In this document: positions 19,768 to 29,916 of the stretch, piece by piece | Position numbering within the stretch: position 1 is the first letter of the stretch | How the letters are laid out: every line of letters starts with the position of its first letter | DNA from: Tissierellales bacterium | GTDB lineage: Bacteria > Bacillota > Clostridia > Tissierellales > Sedimentibacteraceae | Direction: 5' to 3' | NCBI GenBank assembly: GCA_018433765.1 | Contig: JAHDQO010000013.1 | Span: forward strand, 248,001 to 312,000 | DNA length: 64,000 bases | Program-made: the position numbers and the translations under genes | The notes under the pieces: generated by a model | Database searches by the model: none | What the model was told of the DNA's origin: nothing | Seen by the model: only the letters and a program-made list of their open reading frames with translations

Positions 19768-20634
19768 TTGCCGCAAGGAATGAACGATATAAAAAGACGA
19801 ATGAAAAGTGTTACAAGTACCAAACAAATTACTAAAGCTATGGAGCTTGTAGCAACTGCTAAGCTTAAAAGAGCGAGAGAGAGATTAGATAAATCAAAGC
19901 CTTATTTTGATACAATATTAAGAAGTATAAATGAAGTACTTGAGAATTCAAAAGATATTAGACACACTTTTCTAGAGAAAAGAGAAGTAAAAAAATCGTT
20001 ATATATTGTAATTAGTGGAGATAGAGGACTTGCAGGAGGATATAACATAAATGTTTGTAAACTTTTGCAAAATTCTATTGAAAGCAAAGAAAAAACTAAA
20101 CTTATAACTATAGGTTCAAAGGGTAGAGAGTATTTTAGTAGGAGAGGCTATGATATAGCTTATCAGATTTCAGGAGTATCAGAAAAACCTGATTCTAGTA
20201 GTGCTAGAAAAGTAGGAGAAAAAGCTGTTCAAATGTATAAAGATGGTGAAATAGATGAGATAAAACTTATTTATACACATTTTAAGAGTACAATAACTTA
20301 TGAGCCAAAATTGTTGCAGCTTCTTCCTGCAAAATTTGATAAACCAATAAAATCTGAAACAGAAGAAGATTTTCCTATAATAGTTAGATTTGAACCGTCA
20401 CCGGGTGAAGTTCTTGATTATTTGATACCAAAATATATTAATAATGTTATATATGGTGCCATGATTGAATCTTCAGCAAGTGATAACGGTTCAAGAAGAG
20501 TAGCGATGGAAAATGCAACAGATAATGCAGAAGAGATTATAGAAAACCTACAATTGATGTACAATAGAGCACGTCAGGCATCTATTACTCAAGAAATATC
20601 AGAGATAGTAAGTGGAGCAGAAGCACTCAAGTAA
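19768..20634 (+). CDS. atpG: ATP synthase F1 subunit gamma
   Basis: Central rotor shaft, 288 residues. Seen: the N-terminal helix MNDIKRRMKSVTSTKQITKAMELVATAKLKRA, the core SGDRGLAGGYNINVCK and the C-terminal helix ESSASDNGSRRVAMENATDNAEEII with NRARQASITQEISEIVSGAEAL. TTG start at 19768 with a perfect AGGAGGTGAT site. Followed closely by atpD. Confidence 0.96.
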   Translation: MPQGMNDIKRRMKSVTSTKQITKAMELVATAKLKRARERLDKSKPYFDTILRSINEVLENSKDIRHTFLEKREVKKSLYIVISGDRGLAGGYNINVCKLLQNSIESKEKTKLITIGSKGREYFSRRGYDIAYQISGVSEKPDSSSARKVGEKAVQMYKDGEIDEIKLIYTHFKSTITYEPKLLQLLPAKFDKPIKSETEEDFPIIVRFEPSPGEVLDYLIPKYINNVIYGAMIESSASDNGSRRVAMENATDNAEEIIENLQLMYNRARQASITQEISEIVSGAEALK

Positions 20635-20641
20635 ATGATGA

Positions 20642-22063
<1,422 letters not shown>

Positions 22064-22118
22064 AAAACTATAGTCAGCACATATATAAGCAGGCTAATAG
22101 TGAAAGAGGTGTGAGTAA

Positions 22119-22520
22119 ATGTCTGAGTTTTTACTTGAAATAGTTACACCAGAGAGTAAATTTTTTGAAGAAAATGTAGAGATGATAGTTGTGAAGGGAC
22201 TAAATGGTGATATAGGTATATTGAAAGATCATGAACCATATATTACACCGCTTGCAATCGGAAGAATTAAAATAAAACAAAATGGTAAATTTAAAATTGC
22301 TGCTCTTTCACAAGGATATATTGAAGTGACTGAAGAAAAAGCAACTATTTTGGCAGATACAGCTGAATGGCCTGAAGAAATAGATGTAAAAAGAGCAGAA
22401 GCTGCTAAAGAAAGAGCCGAAAAAAGATTGGAAGAGAAATCTGAAAATCTTGATATATTGAGGGCTGAAATTGCTTTGAAGAAAGCATTATTAAGGCTTA
22501 ATTTAGCAAACTTAAAATAG
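22119..22520 (+). CDS. atpC: ATP synthase F1 subunit epsilon
   Basis: Regulatory shaft subunit, 133 residues: N-terminal beta sandwich (LLEIVTPESKFFEENVEMIVVKGLNGDIGILKDHEPYITPLAIG) and the two-helix C-terminal domain (KRAEAAKERAEKRLEEK...ALLRLNLANLK) that can block rotation. ATG preceded by AAAGAGGTG. Last gene of the operon. Confidence 0.95.
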   Translation: MSEFLLEIVTPESKFFEENVEMIVVKGLNGDIGILKDHEPYITPLAIGRIKIKQNGKFKIAALSQGYIEVTEEKATILADTAEWPEEIDVKRAEAAKERAEKRLEEKSENLDILRAEIALKKALLRLNLANLK

Positions 22521-22579
22521 AAATATAAAAAATTTAAAAAAAATTTTTGAATAAAAAAAATAAAATCGGAAATAATAAT

Positions 22580-22648
22580 AAAAAAGGAGAAGCAATTGGC
22601 AATAAAGTTTAACGTCCCCCTTTACTTTTGTCAAGCTTTTCCTTTTTT
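22580..22648 (+). terminator. Probable terminator of the atp operon
   Basis: AAAAAAGGAGAAGC (22580-22593) pairs with GCTTTTCCTTTTTT (22635-22648), 14 positions with one G-T pair, ending in a T run. The 41-base loop is unusually long for a terminator and contains the only C-rich word nearby (CGTCCCCC). Confidence 0.6.
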
Positions 22649-22721
22649 GTGTAGATTTAAACAAAAATAGATCAAATAAAATAGTAGTTTTTAATGCAAA
22701 CTAAATGTATAATATAATTAA

Positions 22722-22872
22722 ACGAAAAATGAGTAAATAAATTAGTAACATGGTAGCTTTACTAGCGTAAAACAATATTAACCACGGAAAGACACGGAAA
22801 AACACTGAATTATTTTTTTCCTGGTGTTCTTCCGTGTAATTCTGTGGTTAATTATTATAAACTACAAATTAT
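22722..22872. repeat. Heptamer-arm element (AACGAGT and ACACGGAA types) before murA
   Basis: Starts with AAACGAAAAATGAGTAAAT (22720-22738) and AGTAACATGG, then hairpin word GCTTTACTAGCGTAAAAC (22756-22773). Next comes an inverted repeat: the arm TTAACCACGGAAAGACACGG (22779-22798) faces CTTCCGTGTAATTCTGTGG (22829-22847) followed by TTAA. It lies in the murA 5' untranslated region downstream of a TATAAT at 22709-22714. Confidence 0.65.
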
Positions 22873-22889
22873 AAAATAGGGAGAGTGGA

Positions 22890-24146
22890 ATGTCAAAAAT
22901 AATAGTTAAAAAAAGTCCTCCATTGAAGGGAACCATCAGAGTAAATGGATCAAAAAATTCTATATTACCAATACTTGCAGCATCATTATTATCCAAAGAA
23001 AAATGCATATTAAATGAAATACCAGATTTAAAAGACGTAGAAGTTATGTGCGAAGTATTAACATCATTAGGAGCTGATGTTAAAAGGAAAAAAAGAGGAA
23101 TTATAGAAATAAATTCTTACAATATTGATAATTATGAAGCACCTTATGAATTGATAAGAAAAATGAGAGCATCTTTTTTAGTTTTAGGTCCTCTTTTAGC
23201 AAGACTAGGAAGAGCACGTGTATCTATGCCTGGTGGATGTGCAATAGGATCAAGACCAATAGATCTTCACTTAAAAGGATTTAAAGCGTTAGGTGCACAA
23301 ATAGATGCTACAGGAGGATATGTAAATGCCTACACAGAAAAGCTTACAGGAAACACAATTTATTTAGATTTTCCTAGTGTAGGAGCAACAGAAAATATAA
23401 TAATGGCGGCATCATTAGCAGAAGGAGAAGCAGTTATAGAAAATGCAGCTGAAGAACCAGAAATAGTAGATCTCGCAAACTTCATAAATAACATGGGTGG
23501 AAACATAATAGGAGCAGGAACAAAAACCATTAGAATAAAAGGTGTTAAAGAATTACATGGAGCGGAACATACTGTAATTCCTGATAGAATAGAAGCAGGG
23601 ACATATATGATAGCAGCTGCAATAACGAATGGTGATCTAAGAATAGAAAATGTACTAACCAGCCATATTCAACCTGTTATAGCGAAACTTAGAGAAGCTG
23701 GTGTTTATATTCATGAAAATGGTGATCATGTAAGAGTTAATGCAAATCATATTCTTAAAGCTGTAGATATAAAGACACTTCCATATCCTGGATTTCCAAC
23801 AGATATGCAAGCTCAATTTATGGCATTGTTAAGCGTATCAAAAGGAACAAGTTTGATAAATGAAACAATTTTTGAAAATAGATTCATGCATGCAGATGAA
23901 TTAAAAAGAATGGGTGCAGATATAAAAATAGAAGGTAATAGCGCAATAATAAAAGGTAAAAATAAATTAGCTGGAGCTCCGGTAAGTGCTACTGATTTAA
24001 GAGCAGGTGCAGCTCTTATACTTGCTGGACTTATAGCTGATGGAGAAACTGAAATTACAAATATACACCATATACAGCGAGGCTATGCAGGTATAATAAA
24101 TAAATTAAAGAATGTAGGAGCTAAAATTGATTTAATTGAAGCTTAA
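22890..24146 (+). CDS. murA: UDP-N-acetylglucosamine 1-carboxyvinyltransferase
   Basis: First committed step of peptidoglycan synthesis: adds enolpyruvyl from PEP to UDP-GlcNAc. The 418-residue protein shows [18 protein letters not shown], the catalytic loop [20 protein letters not shown] with the PEP-reactive, fosfomycin-sensitive cysteine, and [17 protein letters not shown] preceded by GGGAGAG. It follows the atp operon with its own leader and ends at a good terminator. Confidence 0.96.
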   Translation: MSKIIVKKSPPLKGTIRVNGSKNSILPILAASLLSKEKCILNEIPDLKDVEVMCEVLTSLGADVKRKKRGIIEINSYNIDNYEAPYELIRKMRASFLVLGPLLARLGRARVSMPGGCAIGSRPIDLHLKGFKALGAQIDATGGYVNAYTEKLTGNTIYLDFPSVGATENIIMAASLAEGEAVIENAAEEPEIVDLANFINNMGGNIIGAGTKTIRIKGVKELHGAEHTVIPDRIEAGTYMIAAAITNGDLRIENVLTSHIQPVIAKLREAGVYIHENGDHVRVNANHILKAVDIKTLPYPGFPTDMQAQFMALLSVSKGTSLINETIFENRFMHADELKRMGADIKIEGNSAIIKGKNKLAGAPVSATDLRAGAALILAGLIADGETEITNIHHIQRGYAGIINKLKNVGAKIDLIEA

Positions 24147-24170
24147 ATAAATCTCAAATAGATATAAAAG

Positions 24171-24207
24171 GAAACTAAAAATATAATAAAATTTAGTTTC
24201 TTTTTTT
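24171..24207 (+). terminator. Rho-independent terminator after murA
   Basis: GAAACTAAA (24171-24179) pairs with TTTAGTTTC (24192-24200), followed by seven T. Confidence 0.88.
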
Positions 24208-24310
24208 ATTAAAAAAATCATTTAACATTTTGCAAAATATGTAATAATTTGTTATTATAATATAATAAAGGAAAAATAAAAAAAGGGGGGTATAAAAAAT
24301 TAGAAAATAC

Positions 24311-24355
24311 AATCAGCCAAATAATAAAGAGTAAATTTTATTTGACTGATTTTTA
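24311..24355 (+). promoter_or_regulatory. Terminator-like hairpin in the leader of the agr regulator genes
   Basis: AATCAGCCAAATAA (24311-24324) faces TTATTTGACTGATT (24338-24351) with a central CC/GA mismatch, then TTT. It sits only about 18 bases before the first regulator's ATG, so it may attenuate transcription of the operon. Upstream is an odd GGGGGG run near 24285 and two overlapping TATAAT words (24256-24266). Confidence 0.45.
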
Positions 24356-24372
24356 ATTTATAGGAGGTTGAT

Positions 24373-25065
24373 ATGAATATTTTGATAGTTGAATACGATG
24401 CAATGACAGGTGAATTTCTAAGAAAATTCATAGAAAAAATAAATAAAAATATAAAAGTAATAATAACTGATAATGAGAATGAAGCATTAACCATTTTAAT
24501 GTGCAGAAAGATTAATGTTTTTATATTAGATATAAAAATACAATCAGGGTCAGTTTATAGTCTTGCAAAAAAAATAAGAAACTTTAAAAAATATGAAATA
24601 ACGCCTATAGTTTTTACAGTTATAAATCATGAAGAACTTGAAATATACCGAAATATACCTTTTTTTAGTTATATATTTAAACCATTTATAAAAGAAAAAG
24701 TCATTGAGGTATTAGCACCTATAATTAAAGATAATAATTTTTTTAATAATACAATTAAAATTAAATTTAACAAATGTACTTTATTATTAGATACTGATGA
24801 AATAATTTATATAGAGTCAAAATACAATGACTTGATAATAAAGAAATTCAATATAGAAAATCAAAAAATAAAAAATTATTCTTTAAAAAAAATAGAAGAG
24901 TACATACTTAAGAAGGGTTTTTTAAAATGTCATAGAAAATATATTATAAACAAGAAATATATTAAGCATATTTCCTTAGAACACAACAAGATAATATTAT
25001 ACAAGAGTGATAAAGAAATACCTATAGGGATAACATACAGAAAAAGGTTAAAAGATGGAGCGTGA
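24373..25065 (+). CDS. LytTR response regulator (AgrA-like), diverged copy
   Basis: Receiver domain (residues about 1-120) plus LytTR DNA-binding domain (about 130-230, IYIESKYNDLIIKK...GFLKCHRKYIINKKYI). It is a tandem paralogue of the next gene but its phosphorylation pocket is altered: the acidic pair reads E-Y-D (residues 7-9) instead of E-D-D, and the conserved hydroxyl position is shifted because VFTVINH is one residue shorter than VFITAVDH in the neighbour. Asp53 and the KPF lysine remain. It may act without normal phosphorylation or as a modulator of its partner. ATG with AGGAGG. Confidence 0.85.
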   Translation: MNILIVEYDAMTGEFLRKFIEKINKNIKVIITDNENEALTILMCRKINVFILDIKIQSGSVYSLAKKIRNFKKYEITPIVFTVINHEELEIYRNIPFFSYIFKPFIKEKVIEVLAPIIKDNNFFNNTIKIKFNKCTLLLDTDEIIYIESKYNDLIIKKFNIENQKIKNYSLKKIEEYILKKGFLKCHRKYIINKKYIKHISLEHNKIILYKSDKEIPIGITYRKRLKDGA

Positions 25066-25106
25066 CTTAAACCTAAAAAGGGGTAAGGTTTTTTAGGAGG
25101 TGAATT

Positions 25107-25787
25107 ATGAATATTTTGGTAGTTGAAGATGATGTAATCACAAGAAAATTACTTCATAAAATAATAGAGACTATAGATGAAAATGTTCATATAATAGCAT
25201 CAGATAACGAGCATAATGCAGTAGAGTTATTAATGAAACAAGAAGTAGATTTGTTCATGCTAGATATAAAGATAAAAGAGGGCTCAGGATATAGCCTTGC
25301 ACAGAAAATAAGGAATATTGAGAAATACAAGCTTACACCTATAGTTTTTATAACAGCGGTAGATCATAAAGAATTAGAAGCATATAGAAATATTCACTGC
25401 TACAGTTATATTGTTAAACCTTTTAATGAAAAGAAGGTAAAAGAAGTATTAAGCTGTATTATTAAAGGAAATAAGAAGGAAGACAATATTATAAAAATTG
25501 ATAAAAGGAGTTATACATATTTAATATCTATAGATGATGTGCTATATATAGAAGCTCAGTCCAAGGATATTGTTATAAAAAAAATAAATGATAAAGAAAC
25601 AATAAAAAATTATCCATTAAAAAAAATTTATATGCAGCTAGAAGATAAAGGGTTTATCAAATGCCACAGAAGCTTTATAGTAAATAAAAAATATATTAAA
25701 GAAATACTATTGAACCAAAATGAAATAGTTATGTATCAATGTAAAAATACTATACCATTAGGAAGAAAATTCAAGGATAATTTTTAA
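25107..25787 (+). CDS. LytTR response regulator (AgrA-like)
   Basis: Complete AgrA-type regulator of 226 residues: receiver with E7-D8-D9, phospho-acceptor Asp53 in MLDIKIKEGSG, threonine in FITAVD and lysine in VKPF; LytTR domain from about residue 130 (DVLYIEAQSKDIVIKK, KGFIKCHRSFIVNKKYI). AGGAGGTG ribosome site. It precedes the AgrC-like kinase by 15 bases and is likely its cognate partner. Expected target: the agrB promoter at 27.8 kb. Confidence 0.9.
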   Translation: MNILVVEDDVITRKLLHKIIETIDENVHIIASDNEHNAVELLMKQEVDLFMLDIKIKEGSGYSLAQKIRNIEKYKLTPIVFITAVDHKELEAYRNIHCYSYIVKPFNEKKVKEVLSCIIKGNKKEDNIIKIDKRSYTYLISIDDVLYIEAQSKDIVIKKINDKETIKNYPLKKIYMQLEDKGFIKCHRSFIVNKKYIKEILLNQNEIVMYQCKNTIPLGRKFKDNF

Positions 25788-25802
25788 AAGAGGGAATGTT
25801 AT

Positions 25803-27098
25803 ATGATACAATTAATTGATGGAATATCTACAACTATTACTGAAATTGTTTGTGTTCTTTTAATTAGAAATAAATTAGTAAAAAGAAGCTTAAAAAATAT
25901 TACTAAAGCAGATATATTGTTTATTATATTTATAAGTATTTTAACTTATATTACAGATTATTATTTACATAATTTTGAATTCATTTTAGATACTTTACTA
26001 TTAACTGTTTCTATATGGATAGTTTATAAAATTAAGTTGTACAATAGTATTATTCAAATAGTAACTGCTACAATTATATTTACAGTAATAGAGTTTATTT
26101 CAGTGGTACCTTTTATTTTTGTTTATCAATTGCAAGATTCTATATTTGTTAAATACTGTTCATTACTATTAAGCATAACAATGAGTATAATATGTTATTA
26201 CAAGTTTGATATTGATAAAGTATATGAATATGTCAACAGCAGCAATAATAATATTTTAAGGATTATTTTAGTAAACAGTTTTGTAGCTATTTTTTCAGTT
26301 TGGATTTATTGGAATAATAATTTTAGCAATAAGATGTCTGGTTTAATCTATTTTTTATTAATAATATTGTTAATACTGGTAATAAATGTACTTATAATAT
26401 TTTATATAGATAAGTCAAGTAAGCAGCTTAAAATAATAGAATCGTATAACAAATATAATCCTTTTATTGATGAATTAATTAATGAAATTAGAAGAAAGCA
26501 GCATGAGTATGAAAATAGACTACAGGCATTTAGTGCGTTACCTGAAGTATGTGTTACATATGATGAGTTAGTAGAAAACATTAATAAACATGCTAGTGAA
26601 TGGAATCAGCAGTTAAACTCTATTAATGCTAATATATTAAAACTTAAATATAAAATTTTAGCAGCATTAATATACTCTAAAATGAAAATAGCAGAGAAGA
26701 AAGATATCGAGTTTTTATGTAATATAGATAATATAAACGTAGAATATCCTATGGAAGAGTATGAATTAATAGACATTATAGGAATTCTTATAGATAATGC
26801 AATAGAGGCAGTTGAATCATATGAAAAGTCTAAAAAAATAATAATACTTTTTTTTGAAACAAATTATGAAAAACATATTGTTGTTAAAAACACATATGAA
26901 AAAGTTAAAGAAGAATGTTTCAATAAATTTTTTACAAAATCATTTAGCACAAAAGGTAGTCAAAGAGGATTTGGACTATATAACTTGAACAAAATATTGA
27001 GCAATAATAAAAATGTTAAAATCAAAGTGGCAAATGAAAAACTAGACAATCAAAATTATGTAGTTTTTGATTTAGTTTTTAGCCCTTCAAGCATTTAG
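25803..27098 (+). CDS. AgrC-like membrane sensor histidine kinase
   Basis: Quorum-sensing receptor kinase of 431 residues. Residues 1-205 contain about six membrane segments, the usual AgrC sensor. The phospho-acceptor region is EIRRKQHEYENRLQAF with His234 (HPK10 subtype, more often RHDY), and the GHKL ATPase has the N box DIIGILIDNAIEAVE and the G box TKGSQRGFGLYNL. It is third in the operon after two LytTR regulators. Its last 20 bases overlap the end of the convergent agrD gene, so the two transcripts are antisense to each other there. Confidence 0.9.
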   Translation: MIQLIDGISTTITEIVCVLLIRNKLVKRSLKNITKADILFIIFISILTYITDYYLHNFEFILDTLLLTVSIWIVYKIKLYNSIIQIVTATIIFTVIEFISVVPFIFVYQLQDSIFVKYCSLLLSITMSIICYYKFDIDKVYEYVNSSNNNILRIILVNSFVAIFSVWIYWNNNFSNKMSGLIYFLLIILLILVINVLIIFYIDKSSKQLKIIESYNKYNPFIDELINEIRRKQHEYENRLQAFSALPEVCVTYDELVENINKHASEWNQQLNSINANILKLKYKILAALIYSKMKIAEKKDIEFLCNIDNINVEYPMEEYELIDIIGILIDNAIEAVESYEKSKKIIILFFETNYEKHIVVKNTYEKVKEECFNKFFTKSFSTKGSQRGFGLYNLNKILSNNKNVKIKVANEKLDNQNYVVFDLVFSPSSI

Positions 27099-27213
27099 GG
27101 CATTTTGGCTCTCCCCATAGTGCATAGCAAGCTGATTTAGTAGCTATTGAAGGTGCCATTGTTACTAAAATATTAGCAGTTTGTTGTAAAAGTTTGTTTT
27201 TTATATTTTTCAT
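27079..27213 (-). CDS. agrD: AgrD-type cyclic thiolactone autoinducer precursor
   Basis: Precursor peptide of 44 residues: amphipathic leader MKNIKNKLLQQTANILVTMA, core region SIATKSACYALW and acidic/charged tail GEPKCPKCLKG. Cys29 followed by four residues (YALW) then the tail mirrors S. aureus AgrD, where the ring cysteine stands five positions before the cleavage site, and P-K-x-L of the tail matches the conserved PKEL. Predicted product: a CYALW thiolactone macrocycle with a short N-terminal extension of unknown length. ATG at 27211-27213 has a GGGAGG site; a longer in-frame ORF upstream has no reason to be used. Start overlaps agrB by 41 bases. Two extra cysteines in the tail are unusual. 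Confidence 0.88.
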   Translation of the reverse strand: MKNIKNKLLQQTANILVTMAPSIATKSACYALWGEPKCPKCLKG

Positions 27214-27772
27214 ATACAATCCTCCCTTCAGCATAGAATAATTGTAAATTCTGTAAAAGTAGAGTCCAAATCCCACTTTTGAAATAAAAAGTATTGTAAA
27301 AAAAAGCTATCAAAACAATAAAACATACATTAGTTAATATGAAAGAAATTAATTTAAATTTTAATTTTTTCTTTTTTAAAAACTGTCTGTATTTTGAAAA
27401 AATTGGAGAACAAGTTAAAACAATAATATTACATAAAATCCAAATGCTAATAAATGTATAGTAGTTTAAAGTTATTTTAGGTAATATAATTATTGAACAA
27501 ATAAAAAATAATATGCTGAATAAAAAACATTGAAATTTTTTATAAAAATGTATTCCTCCTGAAAAAGTTCGTGTTAAAATTACTAAAACGTAAGAGAAAA
27601 CAAAATATTTATATAATCTAAACCCTAAAAACAATAAACTTAATCCTATAAACTTCAATGATTCAGAGCTAATAACAGACAAAGAATATTTAATTTTTTC
27701 ACATTCATCTTCTGAATTAATAACATTGTTATTTTTAAGATAATTGACAAAATTATCAACATAATTATACAT
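27173..27772 (-). CDS. agrB: AgrB-type membrane peptidase that processes the autoinducer
   Basis: Cysteine endopeptidase embedded in the membrane; removes the AgrD tail and forms the thiolactone. The 199-residue protein has about five hydrophobic segments and the family signature LTRTFSGGIHFYKKFQC with catalytic His75 and Cys82, seven residues apart as in S. aureus AgrB (His77/Cys84). It runs on the minus strand and overlaps agrD. Its promoter region carries a 44-bp palindrome. Convergent with the receptor operon, rather than the common B-D-C-A single operon. Confidence 0.93.
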   Translation of the reverse strand: MYNYVDNFVNYLKNNNVINSEDECEKIKYSLSVISSESLKFIGLSLLFLGFRLYKYFVFSYVLVILTRTFSGGIHFYKKFQCFLFSILFFICSIIILPKITLNYYTFISIWILCNIIVLTCSPIFSKYRQFLKKKKLKFKLISFILTNVCFIVLIAFFYNTFYFKSGIWTLLLQNLQLFYAEGRIVYEKYKKQTFTTNC

Positions 27773-27803
27773 TACATAACAATCCTCAACATATATTTAC
27801 TAA

Positions 27804-27897
27804 ATAATACCACACCTTAAAAAAAAATCAATAGTTTTGGAACGAACAACGCTGAAACGGTATGAACAACATTTACAAATGTTATTCATACCGTTTC
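27804..27897 (-). promoter_or_regulatory. agrB promoter with 44-bp upstream palindrome
   Basis: Minus strand: -35 TTGATT (27826-27831), 16-bp spacer, -10 TATTAT (27804-27809) with an extended TGG. Upstream at 27854-27897 is a nearly perfect 44-bp palindrome whose arms are GAAACGGTATGAA and TTCATACCGTTTC. Position just upstream of -35 suits an activator, presumably the LytTR regulator. LytTR sites are usually direct repeats, so the palindrome is atypical; a partial third copy ATACCATTTG lies at 27909-27918. Confidence 0.65.
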
Positions 27898-27936
27898 ACT
27901 GTCGTTTATACCATTTGATAACAAAATTATGAGATG

Positions 27937-28148
27937 GTACTTTTTTGATTATTATATAATCAAAAAGTACGTCCTTGGTTTCATACGCTTGAAAAAAACT
28001 AGTTACAAATATAGAATAATAATATATTTTAATATTGCAATAATAATGAATTAAATATATACTTTATTCCATAAGTTGGTTTAAAATGGTAAATAAGAGG
28101 TAATAATTACATAAACTTTAACTAATAAAAGAATTTGAAGTATGCAAT
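27937..28148. other. Palindrome and otherwise empty AT-rich spacer
   Basis: A 34-base hairpin at 27937-27970 (arms GTACTTTTTTGATTAT and ATAATCAAAAAGTAC, with one bulge) could be a site or a bidirectional terminator. The remaining bases up to 28148 show nothing recognisable. Confidence 0.4.
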
Positions 28149-28590
28149 TTAATTAAAATAACTTGGTAATATATTTAGGTCAAATCCAATGAAACAATCG
28201 ACTATGTAATCTGTAATTTTTTCATTAGTTACATATATAGTAACTGCATTAGTACCTTTATTATATTCACAAGAATCAGGTCTAAATATTAATATTTCTT
28301 CATTCTTTTCATTTATTATGGTTTTGCTTTTTTTCTGTACAACTGTATTAGGGTTACCTAAAATATCTATAATTTGTTCTTTGTTGTAATTTAAAATATT
28401 TAAAGATGCGTTAGTGTTATATTTAGGTATATAATTTTCCCAATCTGTATTTATTGGATGTTTAGTAACAGTAAAAGGTACTAACAAAGGTAATACGTTA
28501 AATGGTAGTATGGGAAACAATAAAAATAATAATAATATAACAATTAATACAGTATCAGGAGATATTAAATTGGATAAAGAATGAGAATTT
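28149..28590 (-). pseudogene. Unrecognised small protein with N-terminal membrane segment, 5' end apparently lost
   Basis: Open frame on the minus strand ending at 28149. The part from a TTG at 28518-28520 gives 123 residues; the frame stays open further upstream to the REP-like palindrome and encodes a hydrophobic segment (TVLIVILLLFLLFPILPF) without any good start or ribosome site. The C-terminal part contains IIDILGNPN, reminiscent of BamE/SmpA-type lipoproteins, but this is weak. The lack of a start next to a repeat suggests truncation by the repeat; a TTG-started intact small membrane protein is the alternative. No function assigned. Confidence 0.45.
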
Positions 28591-28644
28591 GGGACGGAGT
28601 TTTTTCGCTAACAGTCGAAGCATGAGCAAAAAAGAACCGTCCCC
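28591..28644. repeat. REP-like palindrome with GGGACGG/CCGTCCC arms
   Basis: GGGACGGAGTTTTTTCGCT (28591-28609) faces AGCAAAAAAGAACCGTCCCC (28625-28644). This is far more GC-rich than its surroundings and of a type common as extragenic palindromes in Clostridia. It separates the degraded gene from the S41 lipoprotein gene. Confidence 0.7.
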
Positions 28645-28671
28645 GGCTACTCTAAGGAGGAAAATAAAAAC

Positions 28672-29916
28672 ATGAAGAGAAGAATAGTAATTATAATAAT
28701 CCTTACACTTTTATTAATACTCAGCGGATGTAGTGATAGTGATACAGTAGATAATTCAGTATTAAAAGAAGACGGACAATTAACAGAGCAGGAAAAATTA
28801 GATGATTTCGAATACATGTATAAAATACTAAAAGAAAATTATCCATTTTTCGAAGTCAATAAGAGATTAAGTGGAGTAGATTGGCTGAATGATAAAGATA
28901 AATATATTAAAATGGTAAAAGCATCAAAAAATGATGAAGAATTTTATAATGCACTTAATAATATTTTAATATGCCTTAATAACAATCATACAAATATGAT
29001 GAGTATGGATAACTATAGGTATTTACAAAAAGTATATACGAAAGAGCAAATGGAACCTTGGGCAGAACAATTGAATAATCCTAAAGCAATAGAAAGATAC
29101 TTATACCAAGAAGAAAGTTCTAACATTTCATCAAATAATTTAGAACAATACAGAACATATAATAATGTGACTGCTGAAATATTCGAAGAAGAAAAAATAG
29201 CATATCTTAGGATAAAGGGATTTGGTACAGAGAATATAACTGAAGATTTGAAGATTATTAAACCATTTTTAGATGATATTAAAAACATTAATGCATTAGT
29301 AATTGATATAAGAGGTAATGGAGGAGGAGATTCTAGATACTGGACGGATCATTTAGTTCCTATGCTGATTAGCAAACCATTGAAAAATACTTTTTATTAT
29401 GTATATAGTGGTGGAGATTTTAGTGAAGAATTTGTAAAATCTAAATTAGGAATTGGATATGATGGACTTGAAGAAATAGAAAATATATATAAAGAGAAAT
29501 TAATAAATTCTCCTTCAGAACTTGAAGTTATTTTTGAGTATTATCATAAAGAGAATAGGTGCATAAAACCTAATGAGTCTGTTGGGTTTATGGGTAAAAT
29601 ATATTTATTAGTAGATAGAGGGGTATATTCTTCAGCAGAAATGTTTGCAGAATTTGCTAAAAGTACAGGTTTTGCTACTCTTATCGGTGAAAGAACTGGA
29701 GGAGATGGAATAGGGACAGATCCTTTGTTATGTGCACTGCCTAATAGTGGTTATATATTTAGATTTTCTGGTGAAATGGGATTAACTTCTGATGGAACTT
29801 GTAATGAAGAATTTAAAACTGAACCTGATATTAAGGTGTATGCTGGGAGAGATTCAACATTAAAAAATGATCAGGCTATGCAGAAAGTGATTGAACTTGA
29901 GAAATTAACTTATTAG
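28672..29916 (+). CDS. S41-family peptidase, lipoprotein
   Basis: Predicted extracellular, membrane-anchored protease of 414 residues. Residues 1-20 form a lipoprotein signal with lipobox LSGC. The S41 core begins near residue 160 (IAYLRIKGFG, ALVIDIRGNGGGDSRYW) and contains the nucleophile region VDRGVYSSAEMFAEFA and then GERTGGDGIG. The lysine of the CtpA type (TxGKG) is replaced by Asp, as in the tricorn-like subgroup of S41. No PDZ domain is evident. ATG with AAGGAGG. No clear partner nearby; substrate unknown. Confidence 0.82.
   Translation: MKRRIVIIIILTLLLILSGCSDSDTVDNSVLKEDGQLTEQEKLDDFEYMYKILKENYPFFEVNKRLSGVDWLNDKDKYIKMVKASKNDEEFYNALNNILICLNNNHTNMMSMDNYRYLQKVYTKEQMEPWAEQLNNPKAIERYLYQEESSNISSNNLEQYRTYNNVTAEIFEEEKIAYLRIKGFGTENITEDLKIIKPFLDDIKNINALVIDIRGNGGGDSRYWTDHLVPMLISKPLKNTFYYVYSGGDFSEEFVKSKLGIGYDGLEEIENIYKEKLINSPSELEVIFEYYHKENRCIKPNESVGFMGKIYLLVDRGVYSSAEMFAEFAKSTGFATLIGERTGGDGIGTDPLLCALPNSGYIFRFSGEMGLTSDGTCNEEFKTEPDIKVYAGRDSTLKNDQAMQKVIELEKLTY

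Noticed and set aside
22594-22634. Loop of the atp terminator as a riboswitch
   Set aside because: Apart from a CCCCC run it has no recognisable aptamer pattern; treated as a long-loop terminator.
27214-27276. Longer N-terminus for AgrD (65 residues)
   Set aside because: It would extend into agrB; the internal ATG has a GGGAGG site and gives the standard AgrD length.
28672-29916. S41 protease read as an inactive homologue because the CtpA lysine is missing
   Set aside because: Tricorn-like members of S41 naturally lack that lysine; the serine region is intact, so activity cannot be excluded.
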